Position numbers and translations under genes: made by a program. From the NCBI RefSeq assembly GCF_954871325.1, contig NC_088775.1, positions 75,369,561 through 75,433,560 on the forward strand: 64,000 bases of DNA. Reading direction: 5' to 3'. The DNA is from Gordionus sp. m RMFG-2023. Its lineage: Eukaryota; Nematomorpha; Gordioida; Chordodea; Parachordodidae. This document shows positions 23,667 to 36,217 of this stretch, piece after piece (the first letter of the stretch is position 1; each line of letters begins with the position of its first letter). The notes beneath the pieces were generated by a model. That model ran no database searches. It was not told the DNA's origin and saw nothing but the letters and a program-made list of their open reading frames with translations.

Positions 23667-24059
23667 CTATTCAAGCTGAGAGGCCAAGCCAGTTGCCGAT
23701 TCCTTATTTGATGGAGGAATAGGAGGAGTATAGAGGGTGATTTTAGTTTGGTAAAGTCTAGCAAAATACCTCTCTTCTTTCTGTAGCCTCGCTTCCTTTC
23801 TGATGTCTAGCATTGGTTTCCGATAAACACAATGTTGAAAGTCAACAACGACTAACTTTTTAGTCGGTTGTAAAGTTGGATAATAGGAAAATAAATAGTG
23901 CCACTTCTTTTCATTTATTTTTTTTTTATATATAAACGCAAAAAAAAATATATTAATTTCAGAAGTCGGGTCAAACGTAACAAATCCAAATAATTTATAT
24001 AGAATAATAGTATTATTTAGATTTTGCAGATGTTTAAAACCAGACATAAATAAGGACAC
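23667..24059 (-). CDS. Possible exon or small ORF, unrecognised
   Basis: Minus-strand frame of 130 codons ending TAG at 23667. The first half (to about residue 60) is hydrophobic, Phe/Lys-rich and looks like translated AT-rich intron. From about residue 66 (KKLVVVDFQHCVYRKPMLD...) the composition becomes protein-like, with KEARLQKEERYFARLYQTK followed by TLYTPPIPPSNKE. A splice acceptor is possible before that part (pyrimidine-rich stretch ending CTAAAAAG at about 23862). I recognise no domain. It could equally be a transposon remnant. Confidence 0.3.
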   Translation of the reverse strand: MSLFMSGFKHLQNLNNTIILYKLFGFVTFDPTSEINIFFFAFIYKKKINEKKWHYLFSYYPTLQPTKKLVVVDFQHCVYRKPMLDIRKEARLQKEERYFARLYQTKITLYTPPIPPSNKESATGLASQLE

Positions 24060-25047
24060 TATGTTTTTCAGACGAAATTTGAATGAAATATTGTTTGTAG
24101 TATAAATAAATTTAGCCAGTATGGATTATAATTTATTTGAATCGAGTTATTCGTGTCTAAAGCACCCAAAATTTATCCATCATTTCATAGTTTATTTTAG
24201 ATATGATATATAATTTATATTGTATAAAACATGAACAACTTTACAGTATGCAATACATATATAATACACCCACATTTAATGACTATAAATTTATGATTAA
24301 ATTTATCTAGTATTACACACTAAAAATTATATTATACCAAAATTTCTCAAGAGAATTCCCTCGTGGTGTTTTATAAAATATTTTTGTGTTTTTCGCAAGT
24401 TTTTAAGAAAATATTAAGCTCAGAAAGAAAGAGATAAAAAAAATATTATACTACTATATAAAATTTAATTATAAAAAAAAACTTTATTTCCTATAGTAGA
24501 TAACTCATAACTTATGTATAAACTATAAAGGCTTTTTATTATTATTATATAAAATATGAAAAATAAAAATGTTATTTTTAATTTGTGAGAATGTCATTGG
24601 TGTAAGTGTGACACTAATTAATTTTTCCATATTATTATTATTCTTTGTCAGTAGAAAGTGGCTCAAGAGACGATAAAAAAGCGTTATTATCATATTGTAT
24701 AGACACATATCAATACATATTTGCATGGCTACCATGTCCGCGCTCGTATTAAAACTAAGAAGAATTAATTATTTATGTGTATTAGTATAAAGATATTTTA
24801 TTTTATGTCATTTTTTTGACAAAACCATTGTTTTATCAAGGCCAAGTTGGAAAATCCACATAAAAATTTTAATGGGAATATCGGGCCAGGTAATCTCTAC
24901 ATAATATATTTAGGAACAAATTAGTATATCATCTTTTCTTTTGTAGTCCTATTATTTTATTTATTTTAACCCTTTCCTTCTTATTTTTGTATCCATGTAA
25001 ACAGTATCATCACGTTTAGGGGTGATAAAAAGTTCCTTTTTTATTTT
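24060..25047. other. Non-coding AT-rich DNA
   Basis: Nothing recognisable was found apart from simple A/T tracts. Confidence 0.35.
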
Positions 25048-25056
25048 TAAAATTAG

Positions 25057-25256
25057 TGGCCCTCAAACATGAATGTTTAGAACATACACCAAAAATGAAT
25101 TTTAGGGAAACACGCAGGTCAACGCTTTTGCCTCCTATAGAGGATATACTGCTTAAACATAAATATGGAAGAATTAACAAGTATTCCAAAATCCCAATCT
25201 TAATTTTGGTATATTGCTTTTATCTTCGATCTTTAAAAAAAATTGAGAAGAAATAA
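25057..25256 (+). CDS. Possible exon of an unrecognised gene
   Basis: A strong acceptor (TTCCTTTTTTATTTTTAAAATTAG, given here in part, AG at 25055-25056) precedes an open frame of about 65 codons. The frame has protein-like content in its first 45 residues (CLEHTPKMNFRETRRS, LLPPIEDILLKHKYGRINKY). After that it becomes hydrophobic and AT-driven. A donor may therefore lie near 25180 (AACAAGTATTC), making the real exon shorter. No family recognised and no neighbouring exons found. Confidence 0.3.
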
Positions 25257-28200
25257 AGATCCATTTGTTATGGAATGATATATACTTTTACCATTTATCT
25301 CTTAACAATTTAAATCTTATTTATTAATTTTTTAAAAAGCATCTTTTAAATAATAAATTCGTATTATGTCTTTGAAAAAGGAAATTATCTGTTGGAGAAT
25401 ATTTGTCCAAAAAATCTATATATCTGTAATTTCGCGTCCACCGAAATTTGAGTTTTGCTCCATTTTATATTATATTATTGTAATTTAGTAATAATTACAC
25501 ATTGAATTTGGTATTAAATCAAAATGACGTTCGCCTGAGTTAATTCGTATTTTTGAAAAATGAAATAATTAATAGTTTAACGTTAACATTAACAATAATG
25601 ATGAAGAATTCTAGTGATTTCATTTCATTTATTTGAATATTTTTTATTATTGGATTTATTCTAATATTAATTTGGATAAATAATATAGGGATCATTTTAA
25701 TAAACTCTTAATCCTAAAAAAAAATATGGGTATGAATTACTCTCATAATATGAATATAATAATCAGAGATCTGCAGACCCGACCCTAGTATATTTATCAG
25801 GCCTTATAAATAATCCCTCATCTAATGGAGTCAAAATGAGTTGCACACATTTGGGATTACACCTTGCTTAGATAAATTCGCAACCTCTTTTATAAATTTT
25901 TATCAGCCCAAACAGAAAACCATAAAGAGAATAAATATAGGCATCTCAATAATATTATACATGTTCTTTAGTCTAGTTATATCCAAAACATACTTCATTC
26001 TTTAATTCGTATTTTACGAATACGAATAACGCATTAATTTGATTTAAAAATTTGAATCAAATATGAATAATGAAAAAAAAATTTATTCGTCGAACATAAC
26101 CTTTTTATTATACGAACGATTATTCGTAAATATTTAAAATTATTTTATATATATTCAACTATTCGAACTTTTTATTTTTTTACTGGATTTCCTTTTAAAA
26201 ATATATTTTCACTTTTAAAAATACTTTTAAGGAATTTAATTTTAAAATCGAAACACGACGATTCATTCCGAATAATGGTTTTATTACCAGTATGTATAAA
26301 TAATTATGAAATTTGATATATTTTTGTTGGTATAAGTTACTAAGGGTATAAGCGAACACCAAGCTCTCCTCATTTGTAAAATCCTAGAACAAACAATTAA
26401 TATCTTAACTTTAAGGCTTCTTCCTCGATAATAAAATTCCTATTATCTGCAGACTTATCCCGGTGCAATCCAAAAAAATGATAGGATTTTGTAAAGCTGG
26501 AAGGGGCTTAAAAATAGATAACAAATCGGGCTGGGCTAGGCTTAAAAAAATATCTTGGTAAGAAAGCCTGGGTAGGGCAGAGAAGGAATTATAATTAACT
26601 AGTTGAAACTCGTTGCTCCTTTCTTTCAATTTTTTTTTGAAACGATTAATAAAATACAACCGAAAATAATTTGATACACTAGAAATTAGATATATCATTT
26701 AGTTCGCTACCGTTTAAAGTCGCTAGAATTTCTTTTATTAATATGGATTTTGTAAGTGTTTTTATAAAAACCGGTCCGTTATGCCCTTATCTCTTCCAAA
26801 TCTCCATTTTAATTTATTGTTTTTATAATATACTTTCAGACACAATTTCGTCTTATCAAATTAATACGATATTATAAAATAAAACTGATATTTTGCTTCC
26901 CAGTCAGATATGTAAACAAATATATTATATATATTATAAAATAAAATGTGGTTTGAATAATAATTAGTATATCTCTATAAGAATATCATTTGAATCTTTT
27001 GTATATAATATATTTTTTTAAATACGATGTTAAGCTTAAAATAACCAAAATTTTCCATAACATTTACGCTTATGATAAAAAGCGAAGTTTCAGTCCTGAA
27101 CAAATATGTCTGAATCGTAGTTACAGTTTCTCAGGTCGTAAAGATATAAAAAGTAAATCTTAATACCCGTTATAATAAACCAAAAATTTATAATCATCAA
27201 ATGTATTTTGTTTCTAATCAGGAGATTGGCAGTGTCAAAGAAGTAATGTTTGTAAACATTTTACATCACTTAAAAATATCTTAAAGCCTTGTCCTATTTT
27301 ATGCGAATAGTTGATAAATAAATGAAAATATTCCTTTCTACTTTGTGAATGGAAGACAGAAGAAAAAAAAGAATAAATAGAAGGTGTTTAGTGTTCATAA
27401 TAATATGGCTTTATTTTTATGAAAAAAAATAAATAAAGACATATTTTAAAATCATAAGTTGTGGTTAACTTTTTTATCGCATTCTTATCCTCACTAAAAT
27501 AGTTCGCAAAATATATATAGACTCCGTAGTATTATACCGTGCTGCATTGTAGGGAGAAGGGTGATTGATGAAATAGACTATAAGAGATATTCTATAAAAA
27601 ATTAGGATAAAATTTAGCGATGGCTTAATGATAAAACCATGATTATAATTTTGGCATTGATGGATAGGCAGGTGAAAGGTATGAAGGATTTCGAAAAATT
27701 TAAGGCTTTAATTAATAAAGGTCGATCGAACAGGTTCAGGGCACTCCATAGTCCGAAAATAATGTCAAAAGGGTGGTTAATCATGTTAAACTTTCTTATA
27801 TGGTATATAAATTATTTTTAGTTCTAATGCATTATTGCATCATTAAAAAAGGTCATAATTATATAACGCAAAATTGTAAATCAATAAAAAAAAACTCTCA
27901 AAACAAAACCCAGAGGTATTTATCATATAAAAAAACGTTTACATTAATAATAATTTTATAAGTAACTGTTTCTCGAGGCTTAGTCGTGTCTGTAAATTAT
28001 GAATTTTTTTAAAAATGAATAGAGTTTTACCTTAATTAAATTATGGAATTGGTTCTAATCAATCTTCCCATTCTCAGTGGAATAAATTAAACATTTTACG
28101 GGCATTTTATTGAATCACGATTTTTACAAAATAAAATTATGAAAAAAATATCCAAATCGATCATTTATTATAAATATTTTATTTTTATATAATAAACCAT

Positions 28201-31061
28201 AAAAATATAACAAAATAATTTTGCGACTTTACGCTCAAGAAAATTAATTGTCGCAAAATTTATGTATACAAAAAAAACATATGTTCTATTTAATATTTAT
28301 TTTATTTTTTGTATTGTTATGTCTCTCTTGTGTGTCCACATTCACACCTTTTTTTAAAAAAAATATTGAAAAAATAAATATAATAAAAAGCTTAACAATT
28401 AAAGAAAACATTGTATTTTTGATAATTAAAATCTATTTTACAAAATTTTTGATTAAAAATTATAATTAATTTAAAAAGAGGTGATAATTAGACAATGTAT
28501 GATAATTGATTTTTTAAAGTTTCTTTTTTTTAAAATAAGAGAAAGGTAATTAATAGGAAACAAATGAAGTTGAAAAAAATAATTAAAGATAATTAATTTT
28601 AAATCTTTTGGCAATTTAAAAAATTAAATATATTTTAGGAATAAAATACCTAATCAGCCAAATCCATCTTTTTTAAAAAAAAACTATAAAAAATCAACTT
28701 ACCCTGTTAAAAAAACAATTACCTATCAACATTGGCGTCACTAATCTTTATCTCAGAGGGCTCATTTTTTAAAAAATTAATCTGACTTTTTAAAAACGGG
28801 AATCTTCAAATTTTTCAGGTGGTTCTAACCCCTTACCCCCTCTCTTCCAGTATCGTTACTGACTATCGGACAAATTATATATTAACTTAGAATAGGACTT
28901 TGGACATTATCACGTTGAAATCAGGGTTTTGGATCCAACCCGGAACAGAAAGCACAGATTTTTAAAAAAAATTCTGAACCAGAATCTGAACCCTATCTTT
29001 AAAATTTTTAAAAACCCAAACCGAACCTGGAAATTTTTTAAACCCAGAATCGGGTTCAGTGAGTTTTTTATTTAAAATAAGATCTATGTTTAATTGTAAA
29101 TACAAATATCAATAATTTAAATGAGATTCTTTAATATTTTAAATTTATTTAAATATAAACGTTATAAATCCTTAAATACTTAATAATGATGATCAGATTT
29201 GTGCGAAAAGGCATCTTGTTAATTTATAGAATCGAATTTAAACCAAATACACGCCAATTTATCTGATGATAATAGTTTGGTTTATTATTGAAGATGATTT
29301 AGAGATATTAATATAACTTATAGAAAGGCAGGAGAAAATACTTAAAAAAGGCCCAACGATTACAGAGAAAAGTATTGGAATGATACATACTGGATTTGGC
29401 GATTTAAGATTAAATAAGAAAGAAAATATTTTGTATTTATGGGAGTTTGCTATGCTGCAGTTCCCTGATTTATATATTTAATCCAAAATCTTGTTTTCTC
29501 TTGCAACCCTAGTTAATTTAATATAGTATTTTTCCCTTGAACCGAACCAATATTTTTACCGGCTGGTTGAAACTATTTAAGAGTAATATAATATATTAGG
29601 ATTATAACTTATTTAAAAAAATAAAAAATAACAGTTCAATTTATAGTTGCGTTTACGTTTTTTTTATTTGTGTTTTGTTTATTTTATTTTTTTCGTAAAA
29701 CGCTTAATCCTCTGAATATCAATAAATCAGCATTTATTTGAATATTATCGTTTATATTCATCATTGATCTTGTAATTTTTGAAATATTTTTTTGTAGTAT
29801 GTTATTTTTTAAATCATACAAATCTTATACTTTTTCTTTATAAGAAGTGTCCTGTTATTGATTAGAACTTTCTAGACTCCATTTTAACAAATAATTTTAT
29901 CGAGGAGAGAAGAAAATTAGTACTTTTGCTCTTAACATAATTCACAATATACACATTTTTACTTTTCTTTTTTTTTTGAATTTATATTTTTCTTGTACTT
30001 TAAAACAGTTCATATTCATCCTCGAAGAATATAATTCTTTTCTTGATAATTGGATTACATATAACATCAAATATTAATAAAATCTTTCTCACCAGACACC
30101 GTAAAAATATTAGTAATTTCATATTTAATATGATTATTTATAATTTTAAGATAAGTTTATATATAAATTTATTGACACGTAAACGTTATCAAAATTCATA
30201 TCAAAAAAAAAGATGATTGAAAATTATTGAAAATCAATATAACATTTTTCTGGTAAATCTTCAAATGATCCCACCACCTTACCCTCAAGCTCAATACTGT
30301 TACCTAATTAAAGCTGACTTCCATAATTTTTATAAGCCGGATCTCCTAATGAAATTATGCTTTAGTTCGAAATGCAAAACCCATTATATATTAAAATAAC
30401 TAGTTTTTTTTAGAAGTGCAATTTCTTCAGATTACGCTCAAAGCGAGTCTACTTTTCATAAGCAATAATATTTTTAGGTTTTACTACAACAGAAGATTTA
30501 GGACACTTGCCTTTTAATAGCTTACTGAAAAAAGTGCGGTCTGAATCGTTTTAAGTTGCACAAGTTGCCTTGCGCGTTAAAATTTTGCTAAAAGTCTACC
30601 GACCTGTGAACTATTTTCGTATGAATTTTTCGGGTAATATATTTTTAATATCTATATCTAATTTTTTTTTGGCATTTATACAAGGATTCAAACCTTACCG
30701 TTAAACCGGTATTAATCAAATCTGAAATGTTAAAAAATTTATCATTAGAACCTGAACCGAATTAAAAATGCCTGTGAAGTGTGAACTGGTTTGAAATTTT
30801 TGATATCTTATTAACCCTTTTATAGAAAATTAATAATTTGCTTTGGCTGATAATATGCGAAAAAGTTTGAACAAGTTTTTAAAGGTTCAAACCTAATAAC
30901 GGATATTTTTTTTACGAAACTAACCTAAACACTGATTGAGCGGTTATTTTTACACTGATATCTTTATGGGTTATATTCCTGATATCTGTATTTGTAATTA
31001 TTTCATATCATAAAAAACTTGTTTAAATTGTGAATTTATCTTATTAATAGATTGTATTTAG
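25257..31061. other. Long non-coding region with transposon end fragments
   Basis: At 25768 CAGAGATCTGCAGACCCGACC resembles the left end of the GGCCCGGCCC elements. At 25990-26280 there is a decayed ATTCG-family copy. At 26459-26585 GGGCTGGGC words recur. At 28924-29055, 29505-29580 and 30680-30910, words of the AACCGG/GGTTCAAACC type recur, like subterminal arrays of another hAT, but ends and target duplications could not be matched. Short frames here (for example 28248-28469 and 27639-27821) lack motifs. Confidence 0.4.
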
Positions 31062-33523
31062 CAGTGTTGTTAAAATAGCGCGCTACTATAGCGCGCTACA
31101 TTTTTAAAAAAATAGCGATAGCGGTAGCTCGCTACTTTCAATTTTACATAATAAATACATCTAAAAATTATTAAAATATATTTTTTAATTATTATCCTTT
31201 TATTTAATTTTATTTTGAAATTTAAATTTATATTTAAAAATATACATTATTGTTATATATTAGATATAAACAGTTGTTAAATAGCAATCTGTATTTAATT
31301 TATATTTTGCGCATTCATTAAATTATATATTTTTGAAATTCCGTTATTGGTATGTCCTTGCTTTTATCTTATTTTATATTTCATTTTACATTTTATATTA
31401 AGCATTATAAATCTTGTTATGTGTGAGATTGTTGAAGATATTGAAATTTCTTTGGAAAATGGGCAAAATATAGATGATCCTTTCCCAAAATTTAAGAAAT
31501 ACTTTAACCTTGAAGAAAAAATTAATACTGGATATCGGTTTCGGTGCAAGATATGCCTCAAAATTATATCTTCAAATCATACTAGCAGCTTTAATTTGAA
31601 AAAACATTTAAAGGTAATTTATTAAACAAATTTAATATCAATGTGTAGGCTAATCTTTAATTTTTAAAATAAATTAAAATCAAAAACCAATCATTTTTTT
31701 TATATATTCATAAATTTTATCTAAATTATTTAAACATTTTAAAATAGTTATTTCAATCATTTTTATGTACTTATCTCCTACTTAATTTTTATTCTAAGTA
31801 TTTTATAATTTTAGACTGTGCACACTTTAAATTATAAAGAGATTGAAAAATATCTCAAAAGTTTTGGGGTAATGGAAGAAGATAAACCCACTTCCAAATC
31901 AAATTTAATACAAACAAAATTAACCAATTTGGATTCATCAACACCTGGTGTATCCCAAAAATTGGCTGTCAAAGTCATTATGAACTTTATAATAGATACA
32001 GTTCAACCATTATCCTTGGTGGATAATGATTCTTTTATAAAGATGATAAACACTTTTTCTCCACGGAACAAGATATTTTGCCGGCAGACATTGATGGCAA
32101 GAATTTTGGAGAGCTTTAAGGAAATGAAAGAATCTTTGATATTAAATCTATCAGATGTCTCCTACGTCTGTACAACGGCAGATTGCTGGACTCACAATAG
32201 AAGGTAAAAATGTTTATTTTCTGATTTATAATATGTCATATTTTTAGAGCTTATTTAGGAATAACTGCACATTGGATTGATCCCAAAAATCTTAAACGAA
32301 AATCTGTAGCGTTAGCTCTAAAGAGAATAATTGGCTGTCAGACTTATGACATTCTAGCCAATATTATTGCAGAAATCCATAGGTCTTACAAAATTCAAAA
32401 CAAGGTTTGTAAGATGATTACGGATAATGGGTCTAATTTCCTGAAGGCCTTCAGGTTTTAAATTTATTATAATTTTTTTTATATGATATAAATAATATAG
32501 AATATTTGGGGAAGATAATAATAATAACAATACTAGTAATATTCCTGACAAAAATATTGAAGATGGAGAACAAGAAGAGGATGATGAAATGGAGTTTGAG
32601 ATAATTGATGTTCATGACATCCTTGGTTTTAAATTATTTTATATTTAATTTTCCACTAATATAAAATAAAATTTATAATATTTAGGATCTTCAATAAAGT
32701 CTTCTATGTTACCTAGCCATCATCGTTGTTCCTGCCACAACCTAAATTTAGTTGCGACAGTGGATGCTGAAGAAGCATTATTAAATGAGGATTTTAAAAG
32801 AGTATCAAGATCTACATTTTCTAAATGCCAAGCTCTTTGGAATAAACAAAATAAGTCATCAAAGACGTCTGATATTTTCAAAAAAAAATTAGGACGTTAT
32901 TTAATGACACCAAACACTACATGATGGAATAGTGTTTACAATGCTATGAAACTTTTAGCATTGTTTCTAGATGAGAAAAAAATGGAAATGAATTATATAT
33001 TGGATCAAATGGAAATACAGTATTTTAATGTGGAGGAGCATACTTTTATTAAAGAATATACTGAAGTAATTTTAATTAACCTCTAGATGCTTTTTTTAAA
33101 TCTAAAAATACTAATTTAAATATTTTCATATAAAAAGTTTGTTTATTAAATTTAATACTGCGTTGCCTTCAAGTGCTAGTGCTGAACGATTATTTAGTAT
33201 GGCAAAGCTTATACTTTCTGATCGTCGCTCTAGACTTGGGGATGATAGTACCGAAATGTTATTATTATTAAAAGTGCAATAATAAATAAATTATATATAT
33301 ATATGTAACAAATTATAGTCATGTTTTTATATCAATATTTTATTTGTGGAAATAAAGTTACGTAAAAAAAAATATTTTAAAAAAAAATCAAAGTAGCGTA
33401 AAAAGTAGCTAAGAGCGCGCTACTCATTTGAAAACGATAGCGGTAGCGATAGCGCGCTACTTTTTTTATAAAATAGCGGTAGCGATAGCGCGCTACTTTT
33501 AAAAGTAGCGTTTAACAACATTG
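31062..33523 (+). mobile_element. hAT element D, nearly complete
   Basis: The ends CAGTGTTGTTAAAATAGCGC (31062) and GCGTTTAACAACATTG (ending 33523) are inverted. The flanks are a perfect 8-bp target duplication, gtatttag at 31054-31061 and 33524-33531. Both subterminal zones (31075-31135 and 33393-33505) are packed with TAGCG and GCGCGCTA words, a likely transposase-binding array. One transposase gene with introns fills the interior. The perfect duplication and intact splice sites suggest a fairly recent insertion. Confidence 0.95.
31419..33282 (+). pseudogene. BED-finger hAT transposase with one stop and a deletion
   Basis: Exons read cleanly as 31419-31613, 31815-32203, 32248-32454, 32501-32625 and 32686 onward, each with GT/AG borders and matching phase. 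Exon 1 begins at ATG (MCEIVEDIEIS). It carries CKIC and, across the first junction, HLKTVH, giving a BED zinc finger C-x2-C...H-x4-H. Exons 2-3 hold TADCWTHNRRAYLGITAHW and MITDNGSNFLKAF, the hAT blocks with catalytic Asp. Exon 4 is acidic. Exon 5 has HHRCSCHNLNL and then TGA (32922-32924) where the family has Arg in TRWNS, a CGA-to-TGA type change. The frame continues WNSVYNAMKLL to about 33066. About 130 residues are then missing before TALPSSASAERLFSMAKLIL (dimerisation domain with the catalytic Glu) and TAA at 33280-33282. DDE-type cut-and-paste transposase, now inactive. Confidence 0.92.
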
Positions 33524-33531
33524 GTATTTAG

Positions 33532-35579
33532 ACAGCTCTTAAAATGCAAAGAAATAATTATAGTTGTGATTTATTTACAAATAGCATTATAAAAAAAATA
33601 TTAACTTGATATTCAAAAAAACATATCAAAATTTTAAAATCTGGGCTGGCTTAAAGATTTGTTAGGCTATACTGATTTCTTCATGTATAAAATGTTCAAC
33701 ACGGCACAATTTTGCCCATCCCTGTCACTGGTTATAAACTTTGGACCGAGCCGGCCTGGCTTTGCAGATCTCTAACACTTACTTTAGAGTAAACAAAATT
33801 CCCATATTATTCTAATTATATTAGTATTTGTTTTCAATAAACCACTCTTAGTCTCCTTATCAGCCCCCCCCCCCCGCCTTCCCTTCATTAGAAATTGCTA
33901 TTTGTTTTCGTTACCCTATAGTGATCTTGACCCTTGGAAATCGTGAATTAAAAAAACGAGCCAAATGCCTTGTGGCGAAAGAGCTGCATTATTTGCCGAA
34001 GTATTTTATAAATAGATGAGACAAATGTAACTTATCCATATCAAAATGGAATTGAAACAATAAAGATGAATGAAAATATCAATGCAAAAAGACCTTATCC
34101 TACTGTGAATCTCAAGGCTAATCCCAAAAAACTTTTCAAAACATGTTTCACAAAGAATAGTTTTTATTTAGAAAAATATTTAAAAACATGAGAAAAAATA
34201 TAATTTATAGTAAGTTAATATCATTATCTAACATGATAAAATGAAATAACTTGTTTTTATTAAATAAAAATACATTTGATTAAACAACTAAATTTCCTTT
34301 CTCGAATATCGATACTTTAATTTTCACACTCTAAATAATTATTTTCACGAATATTACAAAAGTTGGTGTACGCATTAATACTACCTTTGTGAACCAAAAA
34401 TATAAGCTACTAATTATAATAATATACTTATTTATTGAAAAAGTTAATTGCTGAACTGTTTATTTTTAAAACAAAAAAACGTTTCTAATAAAGAAAAACA
34501 CCTTTTAAACCTTTTTTTTGTTATGATAATATCGTGTTATATACTTATATCTCAATTTTCTCATAAATAATATACTTTATTTGTCAAAAAAATAAAATCC
34601 ATTTAATTTAAAAAAATTAACCTATCCCTTTCAAAAATAAGACAAAATATTCTATATGGTTTGCTTTATTAACGAAAAATATACAATGTTCAAAAAGAGA
34701 AAAACTCATAATATTTATTATTAGACGAGAAATACTACCATTTGAAAAAATTAAATTTTAAACTGTTATCTGAAACTTAAAGCTTGCAATCTTTAAGATC
34801 ACCTGATCGGTCTGAATCAATTGAGACGTTGTCTTTTTAATATAATTATAAAAATATAAATTTTCAAGGTTATTTAAATTTATAGATTACTCTTGCCCAG
34901 TAATAAATATTTAGTTTTAGTCCCTTTATTAGAAAAACGAATCAGCTAATCACTTCTTCATTATTATGAGCCAAAGACAAATGTTTATAAAAAAATGAAG
35001 TATCATGTATAAATAAATTAGTTTATATGTGGATAGTTAGCATGCGTAATCCTGCATTCATAGTTAGCGCGAATTCGCGGCGGAGTATACAAAATATGCT
35101 CTATTTTTCGAATTCGCGCTGTTAATTTAGGATAAGTTGTGATTTTTTAAATTTAGGTGTGCTTAAAAAATGAGAATGAAAATTATATTAAGTAGGGGGA
35201 GGGGGGGGGTTAATGTAAAATAAGTTTAAAAGTCCCTTATTTCTAAAAATTCCTTAAAGTTTATATAATCTGATTTCTATACAATTTACAACCTCGTCTA
35301 TTTAAAATTTATATAAAGGTCGATTAACCCCTTGGCACATACCAAGTCAAATCAAAAATATATATAAATAGTAAAAAATAACAATCGATTATTAATTTAC
35401 CTTTTTTTAGTTATATCTCTCTTCATCGATGACATCTTCCACATATTATTTTTATAACAGCAAATGCCTTCTTAACTGACTAAATTTAATTTTGAAAAAA
35501 TAAAATAAATATGTAACTTATACTTTAATATCCATAAGACTAAATAGATTGATTTAAATCTACCAACATACTTAGAAAG
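33532..35579. other. Non-coding, with isolated element ends
   Basis: At 33650-33775 a GC-rich segment ends in CTTTGCAGATCTCT, which looks like the right end of a GGCCCGG-type element. A 13-nt C run is at 33863-33876. A short palindromic element with GCGAATTCGC and GTATAC words lies at 35060-35145, related to 10905-10970. A G-rich patch is at 35193-35210. No gene seen. Confidence 0.4.
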
Positions 35580-35800
35580 TAGTGTTGTTAAAAGGCTCGA
35601 TTTGAGCCGATTTTATAAACGGCTAACTCAATATTTTATCCAAAAGAAAATAACGTAAGCCTGAAGATTTTGCTCATAGATGGCACAAATGTTTGGATAT
35701 CTATTAACGAAATCTCAAGGCTTTGGCAATTTTTTCTAGCAAAATTATTGAGTTAGCCGTTTTAAAAAATAGGCTCAAATCGAGTCATTTAACAACACTA
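35580..35800. mobile_element. MITE, GGCTC family, copy 2
   Basis: TAGTGTTGTTAAAAGGCTCG at the left pairs with ATTTAACAACACTA at the right. Internal GGCTC-N5-GAGCC and CGGCTAACTCA words are placed as in copy 1. The flanks (ttagaaag and cttcgaag) are only loosely alike, so the target duplication has decayed or carries an indel. Confidence 0.85.
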
Positions 35801-35818
35801 CTTCGAAGTAGACTGTAA

Positions 35819-35982
35819 TATTGTTGTTAAATTACCTAACTTAATAACCTCCAATATAGCTCAGCCAAGTTTTTAGCGTAAAAACTGTTACACCTCTAGA
35901 AACTCAACTTAGATTGAGACCATATTTTAAACTTGGCTTGCCGTTTTGGAGATAGCCAAAATTAGGTGATTTAACTACACTA
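35819..35982. mobile_element. Small MITE next to copy 2, TTGTTAAATTACC type
   Basis: The left end TATTGTTGTTAAATTACCTA and right end TAGGTGATTTAACTACACTA are an imperfect inverted pair. The inner CCTCC/GGAGAT words and CAGCCAAGT/ACTTGGCTTG words also pair. The flanks gactgtaa and ctttgcaa share four positions, with transitions at others. It sits only 18 bp from the previous MITE and shares the TTGTTAAA-type end. Confidence 0.65.
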
Positions 35983-36217
35983 CTTTGCAATATTATTTTT
36001 TTTTTTGAATTGCCTTAAAATATTTTATAATACAGATACTAATATCAAATAGGACAAGATATTAATACCAAATTTAGTTTATATGCATTGCAAAGCATAT
36101 GTAATTGGCGTTGCCATTATCACTAATCTTAGTTATTTCTAGACCTCTTTTAGATACTTATGCATAACTTAGAAGCCATTCCCACATTTATAAAAAGAAA
36201 AATGCAGCAATATATTA

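Noticed and set aside
28248-28469. 73-codon frame with a hydrophobic start resembling a signal peptide
   Set aside because: The hydrophobicity is explained by poly-T codons, it starts at TTG, and it has no neighbours or polyadenylation support.
25768-33775. A single 8-kb hAT bounded by CAGAGATCTGCAG and CTTTGCAGATCTCT
   Set aside because: The ends are inverted and similar, but the flanks show no 8-bp duplication; they more likely belong to separate GGCCCGG-type copies.
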